64,000 nt of DNA from Symbiodinium natans (GCA_905221605.1 CAJNDS010002296.1:418058-482057); one strand, 5' to 3'. Counted from the stretch's first letter, positions 20,900 to 31,941 are shown. A program made the numbers and translations. Notes: generated by a model not told the origin, from the letters alone.

Positions 20900-20985
20900 G
20901 TCGGCCACGAGGGCGGCGAAGAGTGGAGGCAGGTGCGGCTGCAGGCTGCGGACGGAGACAGGCGAGGCCGCACGCTTTTGAAAGG
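20900..20985 (+). CDS. Unidentified exon
   Basis: GATAG|GTC opens VGHEGGEEWRQVRLQAADGD and a basic tail (RRGRTLLK), closing before GGTTGGGG. Confidence 0.45.
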
Positions 20986-21308
20986 GTTGGGGTGGGGGGG
21001 TGGGGGGGGGTTTAGGGTTTAGGGCTAGGGTTTAGGCTTTTGGGTGCATAGGGTTTAGGGTTCGGCGTCTTGGGGTTTAGGAACCCTTTCTTCCAACCCC
21101 CCTCTTTTCAAAACCTAAGAAACCCCAGAGCATCCCTTGCCTGTTCTTTTACACCCCACAGCCTGCGTGGTGCAAGGCCTGGCAGCCCTAAACCCTAAGC
21201 CCTGAACCCCCTACCCGAAACCCTAAACCCTGCACCCTGAACCCTGAACCCTAAGCCCTAAACCCGGAACCCTAAACCCTGAACCCTGAACCCTAAACGC
21301 GTGCACAG

Positions 21309-21354
21309 GTGGGAAGACGCGGAGGCCGACGTGTCCTTGACCATGCTGCTTTGA
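21309..21354 (+). CDS. Unidentified terminal exon
   Basis: CACAG|G then WEDAEADVSLTMLL and TGA. Preceded by a long CCCTAAA/CCCTGAA array, followed by TTTAGGG. Confidence 0.5.
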
Positions 21355-21849
21355 CTGATTTGGGGGGTTTAGGGTTTGGGGTTTGGGGCTTAGGGCTTAG
21401 GGTCTAGGGTTTGGGGTTTGGGGTTTAGGGTTTAGGGCGATCGTGTGTGCCTGTGTGAAGTGGTCCCCTCGAGTTCATTGAGCAAGGCGTGGAAGCGCAG
21501 TCACCATGCAAAAAAAAGGGGTTTAGGGTTTATGGGGTTTACTGTAGGGTTAAACAAATCCCCAAATCCATGGAAGGTACTTGTTACAGCCCCCCCGCTT
21601 CCCGCCCCCCCTCCCCTCCGCCGTGAAAAAATGAGCTCAAAACCAAGAACTAGACCGTACTCAACCCCCAAAAGCCTCTTTTTGCCAAATGTGCTTCTTA
21701 ACCCCCCCCCCCCCCACCCAAACAAACCATATAACAGGGCCCCCTCAAAATATTGCAAACCTAAACCCTAAGCACTATAAACCCTAAACCCTAAAACCTG
21801 AACCCTAAGCCCCAAACCCTAAACCCTAAAACCTAAACCCTAAACCCAG

Positions 21850-21940
21850 GCCAGACCCGGAGCTCTTGGCGGCCCTCTGTCCGGCGCGAGAGCCTTCTGC
21901 GGACTTCGGCACCGGCGACAGCAGGATGAAATGGGTGTAG
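21850..21940 (+). CDS. Unidentified terminal exon
   Basis: CCCAG|G then PDPELLAALCPAREPSADFG and a TAG 30 codons in. CCCTAAA before, TTTAGGG after. Confidence 0.5.
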
Positions 21941-22135
21941 GGTGTAGGGTTTAGGGTTTGGGGTTTTGGGTTAGGGTTTAGGGTTTGGGGTTTTGGGTTT
22001 AGGGTTTGGCGTTTGGGGTGTAGGGTTGGGGTTTCAGGGTTTGGGGTTTTGGGTTTGGGGCTTTGGGCCTGAAGCCCTAAACCTTAATATTTCCGGGTCC
22101 CTCAACCCAAGGGGGTTTAGTGTGGGGTTTTCGCA

Positions 22136-22246
22136 GAGATGGGCAGCTGGCCCGCGTCAGCTTGACCTTAGGCACGGTGGCGCCCACATGGCCTCGAGCC
22201 ATCGGGAACAGCCTTGGGCCCTGGCCACTGAAAGGCCGGAGATGTA
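22136..22246 (+). CDS. Unidentified exon, frame unresolved
   Basis: After TTTTCGCAG two frames are open: one reads RQLDLRHGGAHMASSHREQ to TAG, the other DGQLARVSLTLGTVAPTW into the repeats. Confidence 0.35.
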
Positions 22247-22779
22247 GGGTTTAGGGTTTACAGGGTTGGGGTTTAAGGTTTATAGGGTTGGGGTTTTCGG
22301 GTTTGGGGTTCAGGGTTTGGGGTTTACAGGGTTTCGGGGTTCAGGGTTCACCCACTGGTAGCCACAAACCCTCAATCCTGCACCCTCGGATTTCCGAGTA
22401 CGAAGCAGAGTGACGAGGGACTGAAGTGTCAGAGGACACATCTTGTGTGGAACGTTTGGGTTTGGAGTTGCGGGTTGCTTTCGGGTTGCTTTCCCATGGA
22501 GTCCCAAGCAGGCAAAGTTGGGTGATACGAACCTGACGAGGTTTCATCTGCAGAACGCTCCACCCCGAGCCCTTGCCACGCCCCCAAGCCTCTAAACCCG
22601 CCCCAAAACCTCCCCAAAGCCCTACACCCGCCCCAAAGCCTCCCCAAAGCCCTAAACCCTGAACCCTAAACCCTTTAGGATTTAGGGTTTAGGGTTTAGG
22701 GTTTAGGGTTTAGGATGATTTAGGGCTTAGGGTTTAGGGTTAAACCCCAATACCCCCCCCGCCCCCCCCCCCAAAAGAG

Positions 22780-22871
22780 GTCCGGGTTGCATCCTCTTCG
22801 ACGCCCAGCGCGTGGCCGAGGTGGCCGGGCGCCTGAGCGAAGGAAGCCGTGGACCGGCTGCTCGGATCTAA
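22780..22871 (+). CDS. Unidentified terminal exon
   Basis: AGAG|GT then PGCILFDAQRVAEVAGRLSE and TAA. Strongly protein-like helix after a hydrophobic strand. Confidence 0.55.
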
Positions 22872-23243
22872 CCCTAAACCCTAGGGTTTAGGGGTTCGGG
22901 TTTAGGGTTTAAAATTAGGGTTTAGGGTTTAGGGTTTAGGATTTAGGGTTTAGGGTTTAGGGTTTAGGGTTTAGGGTTTAGGATCAGGAGACTGAGTAGG
23001 CCCTCGGCTTTTTTCCCACTGCTGGATTGAAGAGGATCACCTTAAGGAAGATGTTCACATGATCAACGTAGGAGGGCTTTTCTTTTTCTGTGGGGGGAGT
23101 GGGGGGGGGGTTTAGGGTTTCAGGGCTTTATGGTCTTGGTACACCGTAGACACTGCGGCCCTAAAACCCCAGACCCGGCCGAAACCCTGATATCCTAAAC
23201 TTCCTAAACCCAAAACCCTAGTGAACATCAAGGAACATATTGC

Positions 23244-23338
23244 GATGTTCCCCCGTATACTAACAGTCCTTAATAGGGATTGCAGTACCCCTCGATTATA
23301 ATCCCCATTAAGGACTGTTAGAAGAAGGGGGAACATCC
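23244..23338. mobile_element. Palindromic element, family A
   Basis: GATGTTCCCCC to GGGGGAACATC, with inner arms AACAGTCCTTAATAGGG and CCCATTAAGGACTGTT. Confidence 0.9.
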
Positions 23339-23567
23339 AAAAGAACAGCCCTTCAGCCAGATAGGGATCCTGAGAATCCATCTTATAAGGTGCAGATGCC
23401 TGAATGACGGAGTATTGGGCTCTCTCAGCTCCTAAACCCCAAGCCCTAAACCCTAAACCCGGTGCAAACCGTGTAGGGTTCAGGGCACTGGTTCAGGGCT
23501 TCAGTTCTTGGAAATTGTTCAGGGGTAAAAAGGAGTGACCCCGACAAGGTACCCTCAATCTTCCCCT

Positions 23568-23645
23568 CTAAAACCCCGATATACCCTATATACCTAAGTA
23601 GCCCCTCACCCCCAAATATTTCCTAAGGTCCCTTATAAGGGTCCC
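23568..23645. mobile_element. Possible element, family D
   Basis: ATACCTAAGTAGCCC and AAGGTCCCTTATAAGGGTCCCT also occur, slightly changed, near 41210-41275. Only two copies and no clean terminal repeat, so tentative. Confidence 0.45.
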
Positions 23646-23662
23646 TGCTTTACGATTGGAAG

Positions 23663-23734
23663 GTCGTCATTCCGGGAGCAGCGGATATCTTGGACTTGCC
23701 TAGCACTGTCATGGTCCAGGACTTGTCGCTCTGA
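23663..23734 (+). CDS. Unidentified terminal exon
   Basis: GGAAG then VVIPGAADILDLPSTVMVQD, LSL and TGA. Good hydrophobic pattern. The sequence just before it is the family D element rather than heptamers. Confidence 0.55.
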   Translation, partial: VVIPGAADILDLPSTVMVQDLSL

Positions 23735-24100
23735 TGCAAGGCTCAGGGAGACCTCAGGATTCGGTGATCCCTAAACCCTAAACCCTATACCCTAAACCCT
23801 AAACCGTTTAAATGAGTGTCCAGTCACCTACCAAGATGATGCGCTTTGTGGTCAGCTGAGGTTCACCTGCCTGATGGGGTCCTCCTTGCCAGACGTGTTT
23901 CCTCGGCTGATTTGCAATAACTGTGGGTTGAGGGAAAGTTGTTTTGGGCCCCAATTTCTACAAGTAGGGTTGACGTCAAGGTTTCCGGGGGGTGTAGTGT
24001 GCTTTTGGGGGTACTAGTAACAAAACACCCTACCTCACGCAACCCCACATATAACCCTACCGAAGTTCAACTTTCAAAGCGCCCCAGGTTGGGTGCTGAG

Positions 24101-24228
24101 ATGGCAGCGCCGCAGTTGACGTACCAGGAGCTGCTCCAAGTCTGCCCCCTGGGAGGAACTGGTGCTGTCGACCTGACACGCGTCGAGCGAGTGACGGACG
24201 GCCGAGTGGTTGATTTGTTTGAGCCTGG
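24101..24228 (+). CDS. Unidentified 5' exon
   Basis: ATG then MAAPQLTYQELLQVCPLGG and VERVTDGRVVDLFEPG, closing GG|GTAGGT (canonical donor). Likely the N-terminus of the gene holding the PDZ-like exon, but the phases do not fit, so another exon or donor must intervene. Confidence 0.5.
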
Positions 24229-24338
24229 GTAGGTTTTTGGGACATTTGAGTTTAAGAGGATCATAGTAAGGAATTTTTTAGGATTTAGGGTTTAGGGAAC
24301 TGTAGGGGCCATCTAAGGAGCAGCCCTTCAACATGCAG

Positions 24339-24434
24339 TACATGTCTCGTCGATGGTCTCGTGGCGCTGTGATCAAAGCCGTGGGGAAAAATGGTGTGGC
24401 CGACATGGCCGGCATCCAAGCTGGAGACATCATT
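24339..24434 (+). CDS. PDZ-like exon
   Basis: GCAG|TAC then GAVIKAVGKNGVADMAGIQA, GDII. The pattern (strand, A-AG-Q-GD-I) is the carboxylate-binding-side strand and helix of PDZ domains. Only part of a PDZ is visible. GA-type donor possible at 24435. Confidence 0.55.
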
Positions 24435-24773
24435 GACCCTTGGCCTCGACTATTTTTAGTGGATTAGGTGCCAAAAGCATGCCTGAAAACATGGCCCTTC
24501 GAAATCGAACGCCACATGCCCACCAGACCCGTTCTCACTCAAATAGACTCGACCCGTATATAGATTACCCTAAAGACGAGTACTCATTTAATTGCAGAGG
24601 CCCTGTATTGCCCTCCAGTGGCTCCTGCACCTGCTTATCACAGCTTTGGCTTGCGATGGTGAAAGGAACCCCCCAAAAAAGAGGGTTCTTAGGGTTTCCA
24701 GGGTGCAGGTCCAAGGATTTGGGGTTTAGGGTTTCTTGGGAATGTTTAACGCCCTAAACCGTTTAGGGTTTAG

Positions 24774-24878
24774 GGCGCCATCGAAAGCTGTCAGGTTACC
24801 ATCAATGGCGAGGGAGTGCTCAATGCCACGCTGGAAAGAGTCTCGGTGCCCGTAATTCAAGATCAGGTTCCCTCCTAA
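24774..24878 (+). CDS. Unidentified terminal exon
   Basis: 34 codons and TAA: CQVTINGEGVLNATLERVSV then PVIQDQVPS. Beta-rich. TTTAGGG precedes it. May end the PDZ-like gene. Confidence 0.5.
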   Translation, partial: GAIESCQVTINGEGVLNATLERVSVPVIQDQVPS

Positions 24879-25019
24879 CACCCAGGTAAGAAAAGAAAGT
24901 AAGCCAACTCGGCAATAAAAGCCCCAAATCCCGAAACCGGAAACCCCAAACCCCAAACCCTAAACCCTAAACCCTAAGCCCTAAACCCTACACCCTACCT
25001 AGGGGGTAAGTAAGCTGAG

Positions 25020-25111
25020 GAGTGGAGGAACTGCTGGAGGCCGAGCTTCCCGTGCGCCTGGAGGTCGCGCAGCCTGTGCTGGAGGAGCCGCTCTACATTC
25101 GAGAGGCAAGG
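25020..25111 (+). CDS. Unidentified acidic helical exon
   Basis: CTGAG|GA then VEELLEAELPVRLEVAQPVL and EEPLYIREAR, ending AGG|GTTTGG. The 1.8 kb degenerate array begins at this donor. Confidence 0.5.
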
Positions 25112-26905
25112 GTTTGGGGTTTAGGGTTTAGGGTTTGGGGTCTAGGGTTTAGGGTTTATATAGGGTTTAGGGTTTGGGGTCTAGGGTTTAGGGTTTATAT
25201 AGGGTTTAGGGTTTGGGGTCTAGGGTTTAGGGTTTGGGGTTTAGGGTTTGGGGTCTAGGGTTTAGGGTTTGGGGTTTAGGGTTAGGGTTATATAGGGTTT
25301 AGGGTTTGGGGTCTAGGGGTTAGGGTTTAGGGTTTTGGGGTCTAGGGTTTAGGGTTTGGGGTTTAGGGTTTGGGGTTAGGGTTTAGGGTTTGGGGTTAGG
25401 GTTTGGGGTTTAGGGTTTAGGGTTTGGGGTCTAGGGTTTAGGGTTATTAGGGTTTAGGGTTTGGGGTCTAGGGTTTAGGGGTATTAGGGTTTAGGGTTGG
25501 GGTTTAGGGTTTAGGGTTTGTTTGGGGTTAGGGTTTAGGGTTTGGGTTTAGGGTTTAGGGTTTATTTAGGGTTTAGGGTTTGGGGTCTAGGGTTTAGGGT
25601 TTTATATAGGGTTTAGGGTTTGGGGTCTAGGGTTTAGGGTTTAGGGTTTAGGGTTTGGGGTTTAGGTTTAGGGTTTTGGTTTAGGGGGGTTTAGGGTTTA
25701 GGGTTTAGGGTTTGGGGTTTAGGGTTTAGGGTTTAGGGTTAGGGTTGGGGTTTAGGGTTTAGGGTTTAGGGTTTAGGGTTTAGGGTTAGGGGGGTCTAGG
25801 GTTTAGGGTTTTTAGGGTTTAGGGTTTGGGGTTAGGGTTCTAGGGTTTAGGGTTTAGGGTTTGGGGTTTTAGGGTTAGGGTTTAGGGTTTAGGGTTTAGG
25901 TTATAGGGTTTGGGGCTAGGGTTTAGGGTTTAGGGTTAGGGTTTGGGGTCTAGGGTTTAGGGTTAGGGTTTTAGGGTTTGGGGTTTCGGGTTTTAGGTTT
26001 AGGGTTAGGGTTTAGGGTTTAGGGTTTAGGGTTTGGGTTTAGGGTTTTGGGGGGTTTAGGGTTTAGGGTTGGGGTTAGGGTTTAGGGTTTATAGGGTTTG
26101 GGGTTTGGGGTTAGGGTTTAGGGTTTAGGGTTTAGGGTTTGGGGTTTAGGGTTTAGGGTTTTTAGGGTTTTAGGGGGGTTTAGGGTTTAGGGTTTTTAGG
26201 TTTTTTAGGGTTTAGGGTTTATATAGGGTTTAGGGTTTGGGGTCTAGGGTTTAGGGTTTAGGGTTTAGGGGGTTTGGGGTTTTTAGGGTTTAGGGTTTAG
26301 GGTTAGGGTTTTTTGGGGTTTAGGGTTTAGGGTTTAGGGTTTGGGTCTAGGTTTAGGTTTAGGGTTAGGGTTGGGGTTTTAGGGTTTAGGGTTTGGGTTA
26401 GGGTTTAGGGTTTAGGGTTTAGGGTTTAGGGTTTTTGGGGTTTGGGTTTTGGGGTCTAGGGTTTAGGGTTTTAGGGTTTAGGGTTTGGGTTAGGGTTAGG
26501 GTTTAGGGTTTAGGGTTTGGGGTCTAGGGTTTAGGGTTTGGGGTTTAGGGTTTAGGGTTTAAGGTTTAGGGTTGGGGTCTAGGGTTTAGGGTTTATATAG
26601 GGTTTTAGGGTTTGGGGTCTAGGGTTAGGGTTTATATAGGGTTTAGGGTTTAGGGTTTAGGGTTTTTTAGGGTTTAGGGTTTGGGGTTTGGGGTTTAGGG
26701 TTTAGGGTTTGGGGTTTAGGGGTTTAGGGGTTTAGGGCTTAGGGCTTAGGGGTTTAGGGGTTTAGGGGTTTAGGGGTTTAGGGGTTTAGGGGTTTAGGGG
26801 TTTAGGGGTTTAGGGGTTTAGGGGTTCAGGGGTTCAGGGGTGTGGGGATCAGGGTTTAGGCTTTAGGCTTTAGGTTTGAGGGTTTGAGGTTTAGGCTTCA
26901 GCGTT
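25108..26905. repeat. 1.8 kb degenerate TTTAGGG array
   Basis: Units are TTTAGGG, TTTGGGG, TCTAGGG and TTTATATAGGG, often in the higher-order order TTTAGGG-TTTGGGG-TCTAGGG. From 26705 the unit becomes the octamer GGGGTTTA. It starts at an exon donor and ends in non-repeat sequence before the next exon candidates. Confidence 0.97.
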
Positions 26906-27032
26906 TAGGACCATAAGTTAGGGCAGCTTGCCAGTGGATACTTTTCAAGTTTGGCAACTCATTGCCTAGTACCTACTAGGAATCAGCCTTGTTTCCTACG
27001 AAGTCCGAATCTCGGCATCTGCAGCCGGGATA

Positions 27033-27128
27033 ATTCCGAAACTAGGGGTGCCCTTTGTTGGGGGGGGGTCCTACAATAGGGATTGTCGTACTTTCGGGCA
27101 TTTTCGGGAGGTCCCCTAGTTAGGGAAA
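27033..27128. mobile_element. Diverged palindromic element, family G
   Basis: TTCCGAAACTAGGGG and CCCCTAGTTAGGGAAA are imperfect inverted copies. Shares the G-family start with 20352-20455. Confidence 0.5.
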
Positions 27129-27175
27129 GCTCCCGCATGATGCGGAGATCCTCGGACAAAGATCCGGTGCAGGCC

Positions 27176-27203
27176 GCTCACCAGAGCTGCACTGAAACTG
27201 TTT
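27176..27203 (+). CDS. Possible micro-exon
   Basis: GTGCAG then AAHQSCTET before TTTTTAGGG. Too short to be sure. Confidence 0.25.
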
Positions 27204-27392
27204 TTAGGGTTTGGGGCTTGGGTTCAGGGTTCCAGGGTTCCAGGGTTCCAGGGTTTAGGGTTTAGGTTTAGGGTGTAGGGCTTAGGGTTTAAAATTTAGG
27301 GTTTAGGGTTTAGGGTTTAGGGTTTAGGGGTGTGTTGTGTAAGTGTGACTCGCATGACTGGTCCACGTTTTGCTTGCGCTGTTCTCTGCGAG

Positions 27393-27464
27393 GCTTCCAC
27401 GGAGCTCCTAACCCGACTGGCAGATGACGCCTCGGAGAAAGCGGCAGCGGCGCTGCTGCCCAAG
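27393..27464 (+). CDS. Unidentified helical exon
   Basis: GCGAG then ASTELLTRLADDASEKAAAA, LLPK and AAG|GTTTCG. The frame stays open another 27 bases, so the donor is likely rather than certain. Confidence 0.5.
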
Positions 27465-27819
27465 GTTTCGGAGCGCCTCTGCAGAGCAGCGTTTAGGGTT
27501 TTGGGTTAAGAGCCAGGTTTAAGGTTAAGGGTTTAGAGTTTAGGGTCATGGGAAGTTCTCTTTGGCAGCGGCCTGGTTCCTCTCATGGCTCAAAGTTGGG
27601 AACCCTTCAATGGGTACCCAAAAAGGGACCCCAATTTAGGAAACTCCCCATATGAATTGAGGTTTTAGCAATACAAGGGATGTCTCGGTTCTTCCCTGGT
27701 CCCTAGATGAATGAGGCTTAGGCGAATGCTCCCTTTCATTTTTGGTCATTTTGGTTTCCGAAGATGTTGCCAAACACAGGCTGATGCATGGCTTCCGCAT
27801 GAATGACGACGTGCCCCAG

Positions 27820-27896
27820 GACCACAGCCGGCTCACATGGTGTACGCCTGCAAGTATTGGATGGAACACGAAGCCGCAGCTTGCAGCATGCCCTAA
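27820..27896 (+). CDS. Unidentified terminal exon
   Basis: CCCCAG|GA then PQPAHMVYACKYWMEHEAAA, CSMP and TAA. An overlapping open frame upstream (EDVAKHRLMHGF at about 27762-27800) may be the preceding exon. Confidence 0.4.
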
Positions 27897-28138
27897 ACCT
27901 TATATACCCTGTAATTGGCATGTCCTGTGATCCATTTCACTCGTCTCTCCGTTGGCTGCTATTTCTCTTCTGGGGTTGTCTACTCGTCACATGCGGGGTG
28001 ATCTAAATCCCAAAATGTGTTAGGTATCCTAAACTGAGCAACATAGTCTATTAGTCCCTGACTGGTCCTCTAAACTGCAAGTTTACAACCAAACAAATCA
28101 GAAATCAACAAATGGCAACAATTTATTCTATACATGTA

Positions 28139-28275
28139 TGTATATGTGTATATATATATATATTTCTTTATTTGTTGATTTGTTCATTTATTTATTTATT
28201 TCGTTTAAACTTCTTATCGACTACTTAGATATAGAGAGAGAGAGAGAGAGAAAAAAATATATGTGTGTGTGTGTG
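28139..28275. repeat. AT, GA and GT microsatellites
   Basis: TATATATA, TTTATTTA, GAGAGAGAGA and TGTGTGTG runs in succession. Confidence 0.9.
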
Positions 28276-28506
28276 CGACTACCGCAATATTAGAATCTGG
28301 ATTCATAGCAGCCCGCATGTCGCTGCTCGCAGGTTTTTGCTGGAGATGGCGGGTCCGCTTCCCACGTTCATATGGAGCGCTGGGTTATGCTGCAGCTGTC
28401 CTGTCACAGACCCTCAACCCCAAGCCCTAACGCTAAACCCTAAACCCGAAACCCTAAACCCTAAATCCTAAACCCTAAACCCTAAACCCTACCCTAAACT
28501 GCCCTC

Positions 28507-28629
28507 ATGTTGCATATCTCCCCAAATCGCAATGTCATGCGCCTTCCAGCGCATCCGCACAAGGAAGTCCTCCCTGCATGTCCCCAGTGCTGCAGGACCT
28601 GGTACCCATGGTCCAAATGTGCCACGTAG
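28507..28629 (+). CDS. Cys-rich 40-residue ORF or terminal exon
   Basis: ATG to TAG with LHISPNRNVMRLPAHPHKEV and a metal-binding-like CPQCCRTWYPWSKC. Can be a complete small ORF or a last exon. A second frame (DLVPMVQMCHVVHGIK from 28588) is also open. Confidence 0.4.
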   Translation: MLHISPNRNVMRLPAHPHKEVLPACPQCCRTWYPWSKCAT

Positions 28630-28981
28630 TGCACGGCATCAAGGCAGGTCATGGGTTTAGGGTTTTCTTGGGCCTGTGACGAGTAGCCTGTTGAAGCCTT
28701 CGACCTGTGTGGAAACTGCTGTTTCGGCCTTCGCTTTAGCCAAATGGGCAGCACTTTGGGCCTGACCCCTGAACCCTACAACCCTACACCCTGAACCCGA
28801 AACCCCCCTAAACCGCAGAAACCCAACCCACGCCCTTAGCCCTAAGCACTAAACCCTAAACCCTAATCCATCCCCAGCCCTAAACTCTAAACCCTAAGCC
28901 CGAAACTCTACACCCTAAAACCATCATCAGGCTTAAGCCTTCAACCCTAAACCCTAAACCCAACTCCCAAGCCGCTGTCAG

Positions 28982-29065
28982 CCTGTCCTTGGACCAAGAT
29001 CTTTGGGGTGGATGCAACGTGCGGCGACGATATCAAGCCGTGGGTCACACGCCACTTGCCTCAAC
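28982..29065 (+). CDS. Unidentified exon
   Basis: GTCAG|CC then CPWTKIFGVDATCGDDIKPW and VTRHLPQL. A competing frame ends in TAG at the same place. TTTAGGG follows. Confidence 0.4.
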
Positions 29066-29321
29066 TTAGCTTATGTTGGGGTTTAGGGTTTAGGGTTTAG
29101 GGTTGAGGGTTGAGGGTTTAGGGTTTAGGGTTTAGGTTTAGGGTTTAGGGTTAGGGTTTAATTAGGGTTTAGGGTTTAGGTTTGTAAGGTATTGAGTTTA
29201 GGTTTTAGGGGCCTGCCACACCCACACGAAGTGCTCATGTGTGACTAAGCTGATCTGGGAAGCGACCCTAGACCCCAAACTTCGGCCCCAAACCATTCTA
29301 AGCCCTAAACCCTAAACCCAG

Positions 29322-29372
29322 AAAGCAGAGCACACTGGGAAGACCGAAGTGATTTCAAGCGCAGCGTCTTAG
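29322..29372 (+). CDS. Unidentified terminal exon
   Basis: CCCAG then KAEHTGKTEVISSAAS and TAG. Confidence 0.35.
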   Translation, partial: KAEHTGKTEVISSAAS

Positions 29373-29526
29373 AGAGACATGTGTGGGTTCAGGCTTGAGG
29401 GTGCTCAATTTGAGTCCCTGTCTCTTGTAGGTTCTTAGTAGGTTTAGGGTTTAGGGTTTAGGGTTGCAGGGACTGGAAGGAGTCCGCTAGCGTCTTCCCC
29501 TGTTATGTATGATCCCGGGTTCCCAG

Positions 29527-29600
29527 GCCATCCCCGATGTCATCCCCTCTATGGTATCCCCCCACGTCCGGCTCTTCTTCGCGTTCCAAAAGCGCCGACA
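29527..29600 (+). CDS. Unidentified exon
   Basis: CCCAG then AIPDVIPSMVSPHVRLFFAF and QKRR, closing with a GT at 29601. May be an earlier exon of the oxygenase-like gene downstream. Confidence 0.4.
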
Positions 29601-29866
29601 GTTTAAACCTTTTACCGTAACCCTAAAACCCGTAAACCGTTAAATCCTCAAACCTTCACAAGCCCCACAACCCCTGGAAACCCTACACCAAACCCTTAAA
29701 TCATAAAGCCCTTAAAACCGTCAGACCCTTAAGCCTTAAACCCTTCATAAGCCCCTAAAGCCCTAAATCCCTTTAAACCCTTAAACAAAAGCCCTTAGAC
29801 CGTTAAACCCTTATAAGCCCCTAAGCCCTAAACCCCTCTGAATCCTACACCCGACTGTGCGGGCAG

Positions 29867-29905
29867 CAGGCTTTGGCGGACCAGCGGCTGATGCTGAGGC
29901 CGTGA
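29867..29905 (+). CDS. Possible short terminal exon
   Basis: GGCAG then QALADQRLMLRP and TGA. Confidence 0.3.
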   Translation, partial: QALADQRLMLRP

Positions 29906-30362
29906 CGGGTCATTGGGTGTGGTAGCCTGAACCTTACACCCCTATGAGCCCTACACCCCTATGAGCTCTACAAACCTCCAAAGGGTTAAGGGCTTAGGGT
30001 TTCCGATATATTTGGGGTTTAGGGTTTAGGGCTTAGGGTGCCGGACTTTGGAAAGTGCAATTGTGGGCAAACTTGATGATGAGCAGCCAAGTAGGATCCT
30101 CCCTTGTTCTCGCTTTTGGATACCCCAAACAATAACTTAGGGCTTAGGGTTTTGGAATGATCTTATTCAAAGTTAGCTTCATGCTCGGTCATTTCCGGAC
30201 ACGTTCTTCTGTTCGCCGGGCCAGTGGATTTCTGATCGGGGCCCCCTTGCTCTTTAGAGGCTGAAGTCCAACGGTGTCTGTTAGGAACCCTAAACCCGAA
30301 ACCCGAAGCCCTAAGCCCTGAACCCTAAACCCTAAACCGCTACCCCTTTCATGATGGCGCAG

Positions 30363-31080
30363 GTGGCGCTGCACGTGGATCAGCCCCTCGAGCAGGAGAC
30401 CACAGCAATGCCTCATCTGTGTACCCGCCAATCCTTCGGAGGATCTAGAAAGTGCTGCCCCCCTTAAGAGCCCCTAAACCCTAAACCCTAAGCCCTAAAC
30501 CCTAAACCCTAAAGCCTAAACCCTGAACCCCCTATTGCTTGAGGAGCACGCCGAGTGGCTGTCCAGCCGAGGGGTGAGCATTGCCATCTGCGGCCCGGGT
30601 GATGTCATGCTCTTTTGGGGAGGCCGGGTTTAGAGTTTAGTATTTAGCGTGTAAAACCCCTCTAGCCTAAGACCTGAAACCCTGTAGCATAGCCTGACCG
30701 GGGTCTGGCTGCCTGGCCTTCGAGGTACCCGACATAAGGCGGTTTGGGGATTGGGGCTGGGGGTTTAGGGTTTAGGGTTTAGGGTTTAGGGTTTAGGGTT
30801 TAGGGTTTAGGGTTTAGAGTGGGTCAGGCAATGGTTTGAGCAACACACCCTCGAGGGCTCATGGGTAGTACAATTCGGTTTGAAGGTTGAGGGTTGAAGG
30901 TTTAGGGTCTACCTGCACCAACCCTTAGGCTAAACCCTAAGCTCTAAACCTTCATCCTGAACCCTAAGCCCTAAGCCTAAACCCCAAACCATCGCTCTTT
31001 CAGGCAACCCGCACTTTGGCGCTAACGGCCTGGGAGCCGGGCCGTGCGTGGCGCTCTTCCATGGCTGCGAGCCGCCATGA
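30363..31080 (+). CDS. 2OG-Fe(II) oxygenase-like 3' end
   Basis: Exons at about 30363-30440 (VALHVDQPLEQETTA), 30544-30622 and 31004-31080. The last two join in phase across a GC-AG intron (30623-31003): EHAEWLSSRGVSIAICG, PGDVMLFWGGGNPHFGANG, LGAGPCVALFHGCEPP, TGA. An H-x-D strand (HVDQ), a GDVMLFWGG turn and a second His in NPHFG match the metal-binding layout of 2-oxoglutarate oxygenases or cupins. The first exon has a competing open frame and its donor is not fixed. Family call is inference. The intron carries TTTAGGG early and CCCTAAA-like units late. Confidence 0.45.
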
Positions 31081-31304
31081 ATGGCTGCGACGGTTGAAAA
31101 AGAAGCACCTTGGGTTAGGGGTTCAGGGATTTCGGGTTCAGGGGTTTAAGGTTTTGCGGTTTAGGGGTTTGGGGGTGTAGAGGTGTTGGCAAGGGCGCAA
31201 CTACCCGTAGGTGCAACATCGAGGTGGCCCGAAAGGCCCTCGCAAGGCCCTGAACCCTAAACCCTAAACCTCTCTTACCTACATAATTTAAACCTTGGGG
31301 AGTT

Positions 31305-31588
31305 GTCGGGCACAAGGTCATATTTTTGTTGGGCACAAGGTCGTTCGGTCCAAAACGACCTTGTGCCCAGTAAAAATATGACCATCGACCCGAAGGTCTG
31401 TTTTTATTGGGGAACAAGGTCATGGTTCTATTGGGCCCCAGGTCATCTTTTTGTTGGGCTCCAGGTCATTTTTGTTATTGGGCAAGGTCGTTCGGTCTAG
31501 AAACCGACCTTGTGCAAATTTGGACCCTAGATAGTGGGACACTGAGCAAGTTTTGACTTATATCGTGGGACTCTAAGCAAGTTTTGAA
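31305..31588. repeat. Nested AAGGTCGTTCGGT palindromes and direct repeats
   Basis: GGGCACAAGGTC recurs three times plus diverged copies. AAGGTCGTTCGGTC faces its reverse complement at 31336-31370 and again at 31485-31513. Then GTGGGAC-CT-CAAGTTTTGA repeats twice (31534-31588). No coding sense on either strand. Confidence 0.85.
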
Positions 31589-31896
31589 TCTGTAGGCTGT
31601 AGGGTAGGTTTCGGAACAATGTTGCCTGTCTCGTCACCTGAAAATAAGAATGTAAGAGAAATATATTCCTAATGCTATGGGATTCGTTGGGCGGGTAGGT
31701 ATTTTTCCAACGCTCGAATAATTGCTTGACTAGTGAGTGCCTGAACTTGAGATGCTGAGCCCTAAGCCCGAAAACCCAAACCCTAAACCCGAAACCCTCC
31801 TAAACCCTGACACTCAACCCTAAGCCCTAAACCCTAAATCCTAAACCCTAAACCCTAAACCCTAAACCCTAAACCCTAAACCCAACCCGGTGTTAG

Positions 31897-31941
31897 CCAT
31901 CGAGGTGAAGAACGAAGCTGCAGCCTCAGAAGCAGTGTCTG
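31897..31941 (+). CDS. Unidentified short exon
   Basis: GTTAG|CC then IEVKNEAAASEAVSG before TTTAGGG. CCCTAAA array before it. Confidence 0.4.

Noticed and set aside
6400-31516. CRISPR array
   Set aside because: Direct repeats here are telomere heptamers, satellites or palindromic elements. No regular repeat-spacer pattern, and the genome is eukaryotic.
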